Below, in pieces: positions 16,254 to 25,591 of a DNA stretch of 38,824 nucleotides. The stretch lies in assembly GCA_018897555.1 (NCBI GenBank), contig JAHIKK010000099.1, positions 1 to 38,824 on the forward strand. Direction: 5' to 3'. The notes under the pieces were generated by a model, which had not been told where the DNA came from, did no database searches, and saw nothing but the letters and a program-made list of their open reading frames with translations. The number at the start of each line of letters is the position of its first letter. Position 1 is the first letter of the stretch. This DNA comes from Candidatus Omnitrophota bacterium. Its GTDB lineage: Bacteria > Omnitrophota > Gorgyraeia > Gygaellales > Profunditerraquicolaceae. The position numbers were made by a program, and so were the translations under genes.

Positions 16254-16639
16254 TGGCAAAGAAGAAGATATTGATCGTTGATGATGAATTGGATTTTTTA
16301 AGGATAGTAAAGTTAAATTTAGAGCAGACTGAAAAATTTGAGGTGTTAACCTTATCCAGCGCTCATGATCTAATTTCGCATCTGCATAGTTTCAAGCCGG
16401 ATCTAATCTTGTTGGATATGGTGATGCCCGGAATAGGAGGCATTGAAGTATGCGATATGTTAAATGATGATTTACTCGGGAAAACCTTACCCGTTATCGT
16501 TTTATCTGCTCTGGATAAAGATAAGGATAAACTCCTGGCTTATAAGAAAGGCATTGTGGGTTATTTAACTAAGCCCATAGAAAAGGATGCGCTGATCGCG
16601 AAAATAGAAAGTGTCTTGGAATCCAGGTTTAAGCAATAA
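16253..16639 (+). CDS. Stand-alone receiver (CheY-like response regulator)
   Basis: 128 residues containing only a receiver domain: acidic pair D10/D11, phosphoacceptor D55 in LILLDMVMPG, S85, and K107 in LTKPIE. There is no DNA-binding or enzymatic output domain, so it must act by protein contact, pass the phosphoryl group on, or allosterically control a partner. Its start overlaps the kinase stop by one base. The next gene is the second moxR, 132 bp downstream. A weak AT-rich hairpin (16639-16659) lacks a T-run, so termination before moxR is not evident. Confidence 0.9.
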   Translation: MAKKKILIVDDELDFLRIVKLNLEQTEKFEVLTLSSAHDLISHLHSFKPDLILLDMVMPGIGGIEVCDMLNDDLLGKTLPVIVLSALDKDKDKLLAYKKGIVGYLTKPIEKDALIAKIESVLESRFKQ

Positions 16640-16771
16640 ATCTACTTTTAAGATAGATTATTCTTGTCACGCCAAAAAAAAGGGGGTAGTCCATATAATC
16701 AAGCTGGTATTTTTGAAAACATTTTATCGATTTAAATAAAGGACAATATTATTTTAAACCAAGGAGGGTTT

Positions 16772-17698
16772 ATGTATAATGAGCAAATAAAAAAATTAAT
16801 CGAGAATGTAGAAAAAGTAATCGTGGGTAAAACTGAAGTAGTGAAGCTTTTGATCGTAGGTATTTTAACTAATGGGCACATTCTGATTGATGATGTTCCT
16901 GGTGTGGGCAAGACCATGCTTTCTTTGGCTTTAGCTAAGTCCATTAGCGCGGATTTTAAAAGGATTCAGTTTACTCCGGATCTTCTTCCTTCCGATGTCA
17001 CCGGTGGTTTTATCTATAGCCCTAAGACCGGAGAGTTTGATTTTAAGAAGGGTCCGGTCTTTACTAATATTCTTCTGGCCGATGAAATTAACCGAACCAC
17101 TCCCCGTACGCAGTCCGCGCTCCTGGAGTGTATGCAGGAGCGTTCTGTTTCTATTGACTGTAAAACTTTTATTCTGCCGCGGCCTTTTATGGTGGTCGGT
17201 ACGCAAAATCCCATCGAGTATCAGGGGACCTATCCTTTGCCGGAGGCGCAGCTGGATAGGTTTCTGATGAAGATAAATGTCGGTTATTTATCTCTAGAAG
17301 AGGAAAAGAAGGTGGTCATTGAGCAGAAATTGCAACATCCAATCGAAGATCTTCAGCCGGTTTTAGGAGTGGAAACGGTTTTGGAATTGCAGGAGAAAAT
17401 CAAAAAGGTGGAAATCTCTTCTATCGTTCTTAATTATATTGTTAGTTTAGTTTCCGCTACCCGTAAGAAAGATGAGATCAGGTTAGGTGCCAGCCCTCGT
17501 GCTTCAATCGCGCTAATGAAAGCAAGTTGTGCCTGGGCCTTTATCGAGGGCCGGGATTACGTTATTCCGGAAGATGTGATAAAGCTTGCATATGGGGTAC
17601 TTGGCCACAGGATATTACTGCACCCTAAGGCTTTAGTTGCCGAGAAGACTGCTGCATCTCTGATTGCGGAATTAGTGCATAAGATTCCTGTATCTTAA
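16772..17698 (+). CDS. MoxR-family AAA+ ATPase of the second locus
   Basis: 308 residues. Walker A DVPGVGKT at 41-48, Walker B LLADEINR at 101-108, sensor 1 GTQNP, arginine-finger region EAQLDRF, and lid segment GASPRA. An AAGGAGG site precedes the ATG. It differs throughout from the Bat-operon MoxR, so the two are anciently separate paralogues rather than a recent duplication. It is followed 3 bp later by a membrane DUF58 gene and then by two large membrane proteins. That order (MoxR, DUF58, TgpA-like) is the classic second type of MoxR locus. The 132-bp gap upstream holds no promoter I can defend. Confidence 0.94.
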   Translation: MYNEQIKKLIENVEKVIVGKTEVVKLLIVGILTNGHILIDDVPGVGKTMLSLALAKSISADFKRIQFTPDLLPSDVTGGFIYSPKTGEFDFKKGPVFTNILLADEINRTTPRTQSALLECMQERSVSIDCKTFILPRPFMVVGTQNPIEYQGTYPLPEAQLDRFLMKINVGYLSLEEEKKVVIEQKLQHPIEDLQPVLGVETVLELQEKIKKVEISSIVLNYIVSLVSATRKKDEIRLGASPRASIALMKASCAWAFIEGRDYVIPEDVIKLAYGVLGHRILLHPKALVAEKTAASLIAELVHKIPVS

Positions 17699-17701
17699 AA
17701 T

Positions 17702-18931
17702 ATGTTGAAAACTTTTCGTTTGAAATGGTTTATTTTAGGATTTTTCTTTATCGCTAGCCTGCTGATTGGATTAAAGACGACTCGGGAATTTTACTTTTTC
17801 TTTGCCTATTTTTTGCTCTGTGTAACAGTGGTCAGTTTGAGTTGGTTGTTCCTGACATACTTGACGGTGCACCTGCAGCTATCTAGAAAAATGATCAGCC
17901 GGGTTACTGAGGGCGATAGGTTAGAAGTAGCCGCCCAGATTCGCAACGTTAGTTTTTTACCGGTTTTTAATTTCGTTTTAGAGGATAATTTTTTTTGTAC
18001 GCAACCTAATCAGGAAAAGAAAAGTTTCTTTATAAGTTATCTAGGTTTAAAATCTTCCTGTGAAATTAAGTACGATTATCTTTGTTTTAAGAGAGGTGAA
18101 TATAAAATGGGGCCTTTTGTAGTTTATTTTTTTGACCCCCTGAATCTCTTTTTCTTTAAACGCATATATTATGTTTATTCCGGAGCAGTGGTTTATCCTC
18201 GAATATTTAGAATTGAGAAGTTTCCTGCCTTAACCCGTAGCATTCTGCCCTGGTTTGGGATTGAGACGGCGCGTTCCAGCGGCGATGATGATGAATTTTA
18301 TGGCGTGCGGGAGTATAAGGATGGTGAGTCAGTTAAGAAGATCCACTGGCTCTCCAGCGCCCGTAAGAATAAGTTGATTGTAAAACAATTTCAGTTGCAG
18401 AGTTTTTTTGGGACGACGATTATTTTTAACTTGGAGAAAGCCAGAAACCTGGGGGAAGGTAAAGAATCCGTAGCCGAATATATTATTAAGATTGCCGCCA
18501 GCGTGGCGTATTACCTTACCGAAAAGGGGATCTCTATAGAGCTTCTGGCGCATATCGGGGAAATGGTGTATATGCCATTTAATAAGGGCCAGGAGCACTT
18601 GGAGGATATATCCAAAGTATTAGCAGTAGCTCAGGCAGAAAGCAGGATCAGTTTCAGGGAAGCCTTTGAGGAGTTTGCTCGCTATATCCCTAATGATTCC
18701 AGCTTGGTGGTGGTGATGTCTGATCAGGATTATACAGACTTACCTCATATACTATTTTTGAATGGCCGGGGGGTTTCCTTGATTCCTTTGATTGTGGTCT
18801 CAGATACTTTTCTACCGGGTTTCGATAAGGAAAAGGTCATTCGCCAGACAAAAATTAGGGTTTCGAATTTAGTCAATATGCAAGCAAAGTTTTTTTCGCA
18901 AGGGGATAACCTATCAGAGGTATTTATTTAG
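17702..18931 (+). CDS. Membrane DUF58 protein of the second MoxR locus
   Basis: 409 residues. Two adjacent helices near the N-terminus (about 9-24 and 30-58) are followed by a beta-rich region (about 60-180) and the DUF58 core: SSGDDDEFYGVREYKDGESV, then KKIHWLSSARKNKLIVKQF. This is the long membrane type that pairs with MoxR and TgpA-like proteins. The gene lies 3 bp after moxR and 1 bp before the next gene, giving a tight operon. Many homologues carry a VWA-like fold; a MIDAS is not obvious here. Role unknown beyond MoxR association. Confidence 0.9.
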   Translation: MLKTFRLKWFILGFFFIASLLIGLKTTREFYFFFAYFLLCVTVVSLSWLFLTYLTVHLQLSRKMISRVTEGDRLEVAAQIRNVSFLPVFNFVLEDNFFCTQPNQEKKSFFISYLGLKSSCEIKYDYLCFKRGEYKMGPFVVYFFDPLNLFFFKRIYYVYSGAVVYPRIFRIEKFPALTRSILPWFGIETARSSGDDDEFYGVREYKDGESVKKIHWLSSARKNKLIVKQFQLQSFFGTTIIFNLEKARNLGEGKESVAEYIIKIAASVAYYLTEKGISIELLAHIGEMVYMPFNKGQEHLEDISKVLAVAQAESRISFREAFEEFARYIPNDSSLVVVMSDQDYTDLPHILFLNGRGVSLIPLIVVSDTFLPGFDKEKVIRQTKIRVSNLVNMQAKFFSQGDNLSEVFI

Positions 18932-18932
18932 G

Positions 18933-21641
18933 ATGACACAGAAAGACAAATATCTATTTGTACAACTCGGCCTGACCTTTTCGCTTTTAATTACGGCGGT
19001 TTTCTTATTAAAGCCTGCGGTCTTTTGGCAATACCAGCTGTTTTTGATCGGCGGTTCGGCAGTCGGTTTTGCTTTTAGTTGGCATAACCGACAAGGAGCA
19101 TTTGAAGACATAAAATATTTTATTGATGCGGCTATTTTAATTATCATTACTTGGATTGGTTACCGAATATTTAAATCGACTTTTTTATATAAAGAAATCA
19201 TTGCCATACTTATTCAAGGCGTCATTATTATGGAGATTATCTTTAGTTTCAATTTTTGCGCGAAGGGAAAGATAGTTTATATTCAGCTCTTAAGCCTTAT
19301 TATTTTTATGACCTCTGCGGTTTTTGCCACTGCTTATAGCATGTTTTTGGCGATAGTTTACTTATTGATTTGGCTGGCGATACTGCGGTTTCAGTTTGCA
19401 GGATTTTTACAACCGCTCAGAGAAAAAGGCGTGCCGCGTTATTATTCCCTGGTTACATCACTGGTTTGTTTCCTGGTGGCTTTGCTTTTGGCATGGTTTA
19501 TCTCTGCCAATGTTTTTTTGGGTAAAATTAAGAATGGGACGATTCTTTTAGATGAAGACCTGCAAGATATGGAATCAGTAGGCGGCAAAGAATCTAATGA
19601 GGCAGATAAGTTTTATAGTTTACAGGAAGATTTACAAAAGAAAATGTCAGATTTGTCTTTAAAATTGGATTCTTATGAAAAGAGGCGTCAGCTTATCTAC
19701 CTGCTTTCGGAGTTAGTAAAAGACACGCTTAAGACGATAGAATTAGATAAGGCAGAGATTGGTTTAATCGATATCCTAAAGCGTCAAGGCGCCGGCTTAG
19801 AAGGTGCTGCGCAGGCAATAACAATGACTAAGATGTATTTGGATAAAAAGAATTCTCGGAATCTGGAGAATAATAAAGAAGAGATTATGGATAGGCTCAG
19901 GAAGCATCCCTTGGGCATCTTCGATAAGATTAAAATTACTAGTTTGGCGAATAAGATTCAGCAGGCTAACTCTTATCAGCAGCTGCAAGAAAATAGCCGG
20001 GCACTCCAAAGTGCGATTCAGAATGCACCATTAAGCCGGGATGTTCAGAAAGATCTTAGCGCGCTTGCGCGTGACCTTTCTAATTTAAAAGTTTTTGAGT
20101 TTTACCGCCGTAAGATTCAGGATTTAGAACAAAGGCTTCCATTGCTTGGTGAGGAAATCGAAAAAAAAATCGCGGATGTTGTTTCAGATATCAAGCACAC
20201 ACAAGGTCTGGATGATTTTAAGCAGACCGCTAAAAAAATTCGTCAACTAAAAAATGATTCGCGCATCGGGGAGCAGAAACTTGGAAAAGATGTTATTAAA
20301 AGCCTGGAAGAAGTATCGCGCATGAAATTAGATTTATTGTTTACGGAGAAATCAGAAAAGGTAAGAAAATATGCTTCTCAGAAGCAGTATTTAGGCTCTC
20401 TGGCGGAAGAGTTTGATCAGAAAATGGACGGGGTGGGAAGTGCCATGAATCATCAGGAATTCATCAAGGAATTTTCGGGGCTTAGCCAACAGAACAAGGA
20501 TAATAATTTAGGCTTGGCCGAGGGGCTAGGTGAAATGCTGGATTTAAAAATAGAATCTTTTAAGCAGGTAAAGAAAGATAAATTAGATAATCTGGTAAGT
20601 AAAGATTTTTCCTCTGAGGTAAAAAAAGAGATGCTTGGGGCAACAGAGCAAATGGAAGAAAAAGAGAGCGCCCGGGATTTAGAGAGCCAACAAGAGGATC
20701 TGGCCAGCAAGATTAGAGAGTTAGAAAGAAAGGGTAGTGTTTCGCCAGAGAGCGCCGCCGAAATACTAAAAGCCGCCGCAGATCTTAAAGACTTGCTGCA
20801 AGCCAGGCTTATGGCTAAGGCAGAGTTAAAAAAAGAGGAGGTTTCGGAAAAAGATCTCCATAAATCTGATTATCTAGAGCAGTTACAACAAGCCATTAAG
20901 GATTCTTCTTTGAGCAGTCGGGAAAAGGAGACGCTTAAGGCTTTATTAGAGCAGCTGCTTAAGGCGCAGAGCTTATCTCAATTAGAGGATGTCAAAGAGG
21001 TTTTGAAGAAAGAGCTTTCTTTTTTAAGGCTGCAAGAGGCATCTGCCGTAAAACTAAGAGAAATAAATAAAATAGATGAAAAGTTTAAGCAGGCAGCCAA
21101 AATTAAACAGCAATTTTTGGCGAGTAAGGCTTTGGCGGATATTTTAGAAAAAATAGAAAGATTAAGCCAACAAGATGCAGCCAAGGCCCAGGCTTTAGAA
21201 GAAAAATTAGAGCAGCTGCGCGAGAGTAATTCTCCTGAGGAAGTGGAAAAGATAATTTTAGATTTAAAAGATATTTTAAATAGTGAAAGCGCGCAAGTTG
21301 GCAGCAACAGTATGGTTGAGCCAGAAAGTAAGCAGCAATGGAAAATCTATATTTTATCTTCTTCTTTAATCGTTTCTCAGGGAATAACTGTGCCTTTGAA
21401 AGTGATTGCCGTAGATAAAAATGGATATATTAAGGAATTAACCAGCGATGTGGAATGGTTCTCAACCCAGCAGCAGGTAGCTCGGGTGGATGATTTGAAT
21501 TTTCTGTATCCTTTAGCTAAGGGTAAAGCCAAGATAAGGGCCGTCTACAAAGGGGTAGCGAGTAAAGATGTAGAAGTTAATGTGGTAGCGGATATAGACG
21601 CCCAAGCCGTGCAGACGATTAAGCAGGAGCTCCTGCAATAG
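18933..21641 (+). CDS. TgpA-N-like membrane protein with long coiled coil and Big_2-like domain
   Basis: 902 residues. About six or seven membrane helices fill residues 7-200, placed as in the N-terminal domain of TgpA/DUF3488 proteins. A very long charged helical region follows (about 220-785) with abundant L/K/E/Q heptad-like sequence, i.e. coiled coil. A bacterial Ig-like (Big_2) module lies at about 805-890 (DVEWFSTQQQVARVDD, then GKAKIRAVYKGV). TgpA proteins normally have a transglutaminase domain after the helices; I see no Cys-His-Asp transglutaminase core. The coiled coil would lie on the periplasmic side if the topology follows TgpA. The gene abuts DUF58 (1 bp) and is followed 4 bp later by the next Big_2 protein. 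I do not know this architecture by name. Confidence 0.72.
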   Translation: MTQKDKYLFVQLGLTFSLLITAVFLLKPAVFWQYQLFLIGGSAVGFAFSWHNRQGAFEDIKYFIDAAILIIITWIGYRIFKSTFLYKEIIAILIQGVIIMEIIFSFNFCAKGKIVYIQLLSLIIFMTSAVFATAYSMFLAIVYLLIWLAILRFQFAGFLQPLREKGVPRYYSLVTSLVCFLVALLLAWFISANVFLGKIKNGTILLDEDLQDMESVGGKESNEADKFYSLQEDLQKKMSDLSLKLDSYEKRRQLIYLLSELVKDTLKTIELDKAEIGLIDILKRQGAGLEGAAQAITMTKMYLDKKNSRNLENNKEEIMDRLRKHPLGIFDKIKITSLANKIQQANSYQQLQENSRALQSAIQNAPLSRDVQKDLSALARDLSNLKVFEFYRRKIQDLEQRLPLLGEEIEKKIADVVSDIKHTQGLDDFKQTAKKIRQLKNDSRIGEQKLGKDVIKSLEEVSRMKLDLLFTEKSEKVRKYASQKQYLGSLAEEFDQKMDGVGSAMNHQEFIKEFSGLSQQNKDNNLGLAEGLGEMLDLKIESFKQVKKDKLDNLVSKDFSSEVKKEMLGATEQMEEKESARDLESQQEDLASKIRELERKGSVSPESAAEILKAAADLKDLLQARLMAKAELKKEEVSEKDLHKSDYLEQLQQAIKDSSLSSREKETLKALLEQLLKAQSLSQLEDVKEVLKKELSFLRLQEASAVKLREINKIDEKFKQAAKIKQQFLASKALADILEKIERLSQQDAAKAQALEEKLEQLRESNSPEEVEKIILDLKDILNSESAQVGSNSMVEPESKQQWKIYILSSSLIVSQGITVPLKVIAVDKNGYIKELTSDVEWFSTQQQVARVDDLNFLYPLAKGKAKIRAVYKGVASKDVEVNVVADIDAQAVQTIKQELLQ

Positions 21642-21645
21642 ACTG

Positions 21646-23853
21646 ATGAAAAAGATAAAACCCGTAATTGTCTTATTAGCGGCAATAATATTTTTATACC
21701 CGGTGCCAGTATCGGCAATCGCGCAATATCAGGAGATTAATACTAGCCAAGGGAAGGTTATCGTCGGTTTGGATAGAGAAAAGGCATATCAGATGTTTGG
21801 TGTTCCTGCCTCTAAGGGTGGTGGTCTCTGGTATTATGCTGGGCCTCCAGCGTTTTTTGTTAATTTTTCTGAAACCCCCAATCTACTGCTCTATCCTAAT
21901 TCCTGCCAGGCCACCGTGGATATCCCTTTAGAGTTTAAAGCCTTCTTGAGCCTGCCGGATTCAATAATAACGGATATTACCAAAGAGGTGCAATTAGTAT
22001 TTGATTGTCCAGAGTGTGTCAGAGTCGTGGATTCAGGAGTGATTATTCCCAAGAAAGCAGGGGAATATTCGGCATTGGCAGTATACAAGGATGTTCTCAG
22101 CAACCCTCTTCATTTACAGATCAAGGAGGCTAAAGGAACTGAGCAAAAAGAAAAGGAGAAGTTGTTAAACATAGATCTTCTACCCTTTCAGCCAACTGTT
22201 CCTCTTGAAAGCATAATTAATTTTGTGGCTTTAGGAACATTTTTTGACTACGATTTAAATGAATATTCGGTAAAAGATATAAGCCCGAAGGTAACCTGGT
22301 TTATGCGCCAGCGGCCGAATTTGACTTGGGATAAGCAAGACAGTTACCGGCTGTATTTTCAGAAGAAAGGGCAGGTAGAAGTTCTGTCTAAATACAAAGA
22401 AACAGAAAGTTTTCTTCAGCGCGTAGAGATAAAAGAAAAAATAGATCCTGAAGTAAAAAGATTAAAGCATATTCTCCTTCTGCCTGAGGTGATGATGGTG
22501 TTACTTAACAGTAATTTGAGTATGAGGGCTTTTGGTACTTATTATGATAATAGTGTCGTAGAATTAACCCAGGATGTAAAATGGAAAATAAATGATCCGG
22601 ACATATTAGGGTCGAATAAAAACGGATATTTTTATGCTAAAGCTGAAGGGGTTACGGAAGTAACCGTAACTAAGGATGGCGTGAAAGGACTGCCGATCAA
22701 GGTCGTGGTGGCAAATAAAAGTGCTCATTTTATCAATGCTGGTTTAAGCGTTAATTCCGGTAAAGAAAATGCTCTTAATCGCAATACGCTGGAGGCGATC
22801 AAAGATGATGTCGAGCAATTGAAGAAAGACTTTTTGATAAAGAAAAAAGAACTCCGGAACATCCTGATTGCGCCTAAGTCATTGGAGATAGGTTTAGGGG
22901 AAGAGGGTAGGTTTTTGGCCACTGGATTTTATAATGATGGCAGTTCAAGCGATTTGACTATTCTGGGAAACTGGGGTATTTTAAATAAAGATATAGCCAG
23001 TGTATCAGGCGGAAATGTCGCTTCTGTCTCCGCGGGTCAGACTAGCGCGTATGTTGAATTTCAAGGGGTACGTAGTGAATACGCCAAGGTGGTGGTGGGA
23101 GGGGCAAGATTGGTCTCGCTTTTATTGACTCCACAGAGCCTAAGGATCCCCATGAATGGGAAAGCTGACCTTAAGGTGCAGGGAAATTATTATGATCATT
23201 CACAGCGAGATCTCACGGGGCAAGTTAATTGGGGCATAGAAGAGCCGCAGGTTGTGAAAATAGAAAATGGAGTCCTCCGCTCCCTAAGGTTTGGCCAGTC
23301 CAAGGTTTACGCGGAATATTCCCGCTTGAAGAGTAATACTGCTGGTATCGATGTAATTTTAACTTTAGGCTGGTTGCTTTGGTTATTAGGAAGGATTATT
23401 CTTGTTTTGTTGCTAGGTATTTTTTTCGCAGCCTTCACATTATATTTATTTGCGCAGAATAAAAGAAGGCAACTACGATTATTAAGGGATAAGCCGCGTG
23501 AGTTTATTCTGGGCCTGCACGAGAACGCCGTTAGATTAATTACTATTTTTGGCCTGCGTTATGATGCTTACACTTTTCCGCTTTTTTACGCTGAGCTTAC
23601 CAAAGAAAAATTCTTAGTTAAAAATAATGTTTTTTTAAATTTCTCCGTAAAGTTCGAAGAAGCCAAATATAGCCAACATGTTCTGCAGGAAAGCGATGTG
23701 GCGGCGGCGGTGAATGATTATAATAATTTTTTTGAGAGGTTATGTAAAAATCAAAGCTGGATGCTTTCCTTCTCTAGATATTGCTTAGCTCTGATACATC
23801 GCCGGTCGATTTTTATTTTTTCGCCGCTAGAAGTCAGCGCGAAAAGTGAATAA
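21646..23853 (+). CDS. Exported multi-Ig (Big_2-like) protein with membrane helix and DUF4129-like tail
   Basis: 735 residues. A signal peptide (about 1-25, VSAIAQ) is followed by four or so Big_2-like repeats (roughly 175-265, 280-365, 400-485 and 490-570), recognisable by FxDxS..DLT..V.W and a closing G.s.V.a.Y pattern. There is one helix at about 575-602 and a cytoplasmic tail. The tail (LHENAVRLITIFGLRYDAYT, then FEEAKYSQHVLQESDVAAAV) resembles the DUF4129 domain that ends TgpA proteins. With the upstream gene it therefore looks like a TgpA protein cut in two, with Ig domains in place of the transglutaminase. Family assignment of the tail is a pattern judgement. Confidence 0.7.
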   Translation: MKKIKPVIVLLAAIIFLYPVPVSAIAQYQEINTSQGKVIVGLDREKAYQMFGVPASKGGGLWYYAGPPAFFVNFSETPNLLLYPNSCQATVDIPLEFKAFLSLPDSIITDITKEVQLVFDCPECVRVVDSGVIIPKKAGEYSALAVYKDVLSNPLHLQIKEAKGTEQKEKEKLLNIDLLPFQPTVPLESIINFVALGTFFDYDLNEYSVKDISPKVTWFMRQRPNLTWDKQDSYRLYFQKKGQVEVLSKYKETESFLQRVEIKEKIDPEVKRLKHILLLPEVMMVLLNSNLSMRAFGTYYDNSVVELTQDVKWKINDPDILGSNKNGYFYAKAEGVTEVTVTKDGVKGLPIKVVVANKSAHFINAGLSVNSGKENALNRNTLEAIKDDVEQLKKDFLIKKKELRNILIAPKSLEIGLGEEGRFLATGFYNDGSSSDLTILGNWGILNKDIASVSGGNVASVSAGQTSAYVEFQGVRSEYAKVVVGGARLVSLLLTPQSLRIPMNGKADLKVQGNYYDHSQRDLTGQVNWGIEEPQVVKIENGVLRSLRFGQSKVYAEYSRLKSNTAGIDVILTLGWLLWLLGRIILVLLLGIFFAAFTLYLFAQNKRRQLRLLRDKPREFILGLHENAVRLITIFGLRYDAYTFPLFYAELTKEKFLVKNNVFLNFSVKFEEAKYSQHVLQESDVAAAVNDYNNFFERLCKNQSWMLSFSRYCLALIHRRSIFIFSPLEVSAKSE

Positions 23854-23875
23854 TTAATAGCTAAAATCAAGATAA

Positions 23876-25435
23876 ATGATAATAAAACAAGAAAAAATTA
23901 ATAATTTGAAATATTCTGAAAAAGAAATTCAGGATTGTATTAGTTTGCTTAGGGATTTAGTTGCCGATACCGGGCAGTTGGTTTTTTTAACCAGAGAGCA
24001 GAGAATTGAGTTGATTACGGTTACCGGGCAGCTCTCCCGGCCGGACCGGGATGAAATAAGAAAACGTAAAAAAGACTGCCAGCGCGTTAAAAAACAAAAA
24101 ATTGATCATTATCAGCGGGTTATCCGGGCCTCCACCGGTATCCGCAGTGCCCGTCAGGCAGCTGTATTTTCTGCGCCCCGGCAGATTACCGGTACAGAAG
24201 TTAATTTAGGGCTCAAACAGCCTGAACTGATCACTCCCCGGGCTTGTTATATCTGTAAAAGTGAATTTAAGCGGTTGCATTTTTTTTACGATGCCCTATG
24301 CCCGCGTTGCGCGGATTTTAATTATCAAAAACGATTTCAAACTACTTCTCTTGACGGCCAGATTGCTTTGATTACCGGTTCCCGCCTAAAGATCGGTTAC
24401 CAGGCGGCGTTGATGATGCTGCGCGCGGGGGCCCGGGTGATTGCCACTACGCGTTTTCCGGTAGATTCTGCTCTGCGCTATTCCCGCGAACCTGATTTCC
24501 CAAAGTGGAGCCAGCGGTTACATATCTATGGATTAGACTTACGTCATACCCCGAGTGTAGAAATCTTCTGTAACTTTATTTATCAGGAATATGACCGCTT
24601 GGATATCCTGGTGAATAATGCGGCCCAGACAGTGAGGCGGCCGCCGGGATTCTACGCGCATTTGATGGAAAATGAAAATATTAAATTCCAGGATTTACCG
24701 GAGGCAGCGCGACTGTTATTGGGATCTTTTCAAGAGTGCAAGAAAAAACTTTTAGCTATTTCCGGTAATCACGCGGGGGCGGATTTAGCGCTTCCCATCG
24801 CCTGGAACCAAAAAGCCCCGGGAGTGGGCCTTTTCGCATCGGCCAAACTCTCTCAGGTTCCTTATGCCTATGACCATACTTTATCAGCAGAAAATGTTTT
24901 TCCCCAGGGCAAATTGGATGCGGATTCTCAACAGGTAGATTTGCGTCAAACCAACAGCTGGCGGCTTTGTCTGGGCCAAATATCCACCGCCGAGATGATT
25001 GAGATCCAGCTGGTGAATGCGATTGCGCCTTTTGTGCTCTGTAATAAATTATCAGCGATGATGAAGCGTCAAAACACCGGGCAAAAGCACATTGTGAATG
25101 TATCGGCGATGGAGGGGAAGTTTACCCGTTACATTAAGACCGAGCGCCATCCGCATACCAATATGGCTAAAGCGGCTTTGAATATGTTAACCCATACCAG
25201 CGCCAGCGATCTGGCGAAAAGCGGAATTTTTATGAATTCTGTGGATACCGGATGGGTGACGGATGAGGATCCGGCTGCTCTTTCGATGCGTAAACAAGCC
25301 AGGCATGATTTTCAGCCCCCGTTAGACATTATAGACGGAGCAGCCAGGGTGTGCGATCCGTTTTTTGACGGGATGATTACCGGCAAGCATTGGTGCGGTA
25401 AGTTTCTAAAAGATTATTTTCCGGTCGCCTGGTAG
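23876..25435 (+). CDS. Divergent SDR-family protein with N-terminal zinc ribbon
   Basis: 519 residues, about twice a normal short-chain dehydrogenase. Residues 1-115 are helical and basic. A four-cysteine knuckle CYIC...CPRC (124, 127, 142, 145) probably binds zinc. A Rossmann SDR domain follows from about 160: cofactor loop TGSRLKIG at 167-174, NNAAQ at 247-251, S410, and K432. The tyrosine of the usual YxxxK is replaced by threonine (T428 in [11 protein letters not shown]). I recall similar HTNMAK-type sequences in SDR-like proteins of other organisms, so this may be a conserved variant. A ~90-residue insertion lies before the catalytic region. Oxidoreductase activity is doubtful. The gene starts 22 bp after the Ig protein, with a weak ribosome site. 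Confidence 0.75.
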   Translation: MIIKQEKINNLKYSEKEIQDCISLLRDLVADTGQLVFLTREQRIELITVTGQLSRPDRDEIRKRKKDCQRVKKQKIDHYQRVIRASTGIRSARQAAVFSAPRQITGTEVNLGLKQPELITPRACYICKSEFKRLHFFYDALCPRCADFNYQKRFQTTSLDGQIALITGSRLKIGYQAALMMLRAGARVIATTRFPVDSALRYSREPDFPKWSQRLHIYGLDLRHTPSVEIFCNFIYQEYDRLDILVNNAAQTVRRPPGFYAHLMENENIKFQDLPEAARLLLGSFQECKKKLLAISGNHAGADLALPIAWNQKAPGVGLFASAKLSQVPYAYDHTLSAENVFPQGKLDADSQQVDLRQTNSWRLCLGQISTAEMIEIQLVNAIAPFVLCNKLSAMMKRQNTGQKHIVNVSAMEGKFTRYIKTERHPHTNMAKAALNMLTHTSASDLAKSGIFMNSVDTGWVTDEDPAALSMRKQARHDFQPPLDIIDGAARVCDPFFDGMITGKHWCGKFLKDYFPVAW

Positions 25436-25451
25436 ATCTGCTTTTTGGTGG

Positions 25452-25502
25452 TTGACATTGGTTTAAAATATCCTTGATATAATCAGATATTACGTATATA
25501 AT
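25452..25502 (+). promoter_or_regulatory. Probable promoter region upstream of the nitronate monooxygenase gene
   Basis: TTGACA at 25452-25457 is followed by an extended -10, TGATATAAT, ending at 25483, but with a 20-bp spacer. A second pair, TTGATA at 25475-25480 and TATAAT at 25497-25502, has a 16-bp spacer. Either could start transcription toward the gene at 25592. The 156-bp gap 25436-25591 otherwise shows no hairpin or gene. Confidence 0.5.
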
Positions 25503-25591
25503 CATAAGTCATTATTAGCCTTTATTTATTAAGTATAAGAAGTGAACCTTGCCGTATCTTTTAGATCAATTTGTTATAAGAAGGGAAATTA

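Noticed and set aside
16639-16659. Hairpin after the receiver gene as a terminator
   Set aside because: Only six AT-rich pairs (AATCTA/TAGATT) and no T-run behind it.
16664-16699. TTGTCA / TATAAT promoter before the second moxR
   Set aside because: The spacer would be 24 bp, outside the workable range; no other convincing pair was found in 16640-16771.
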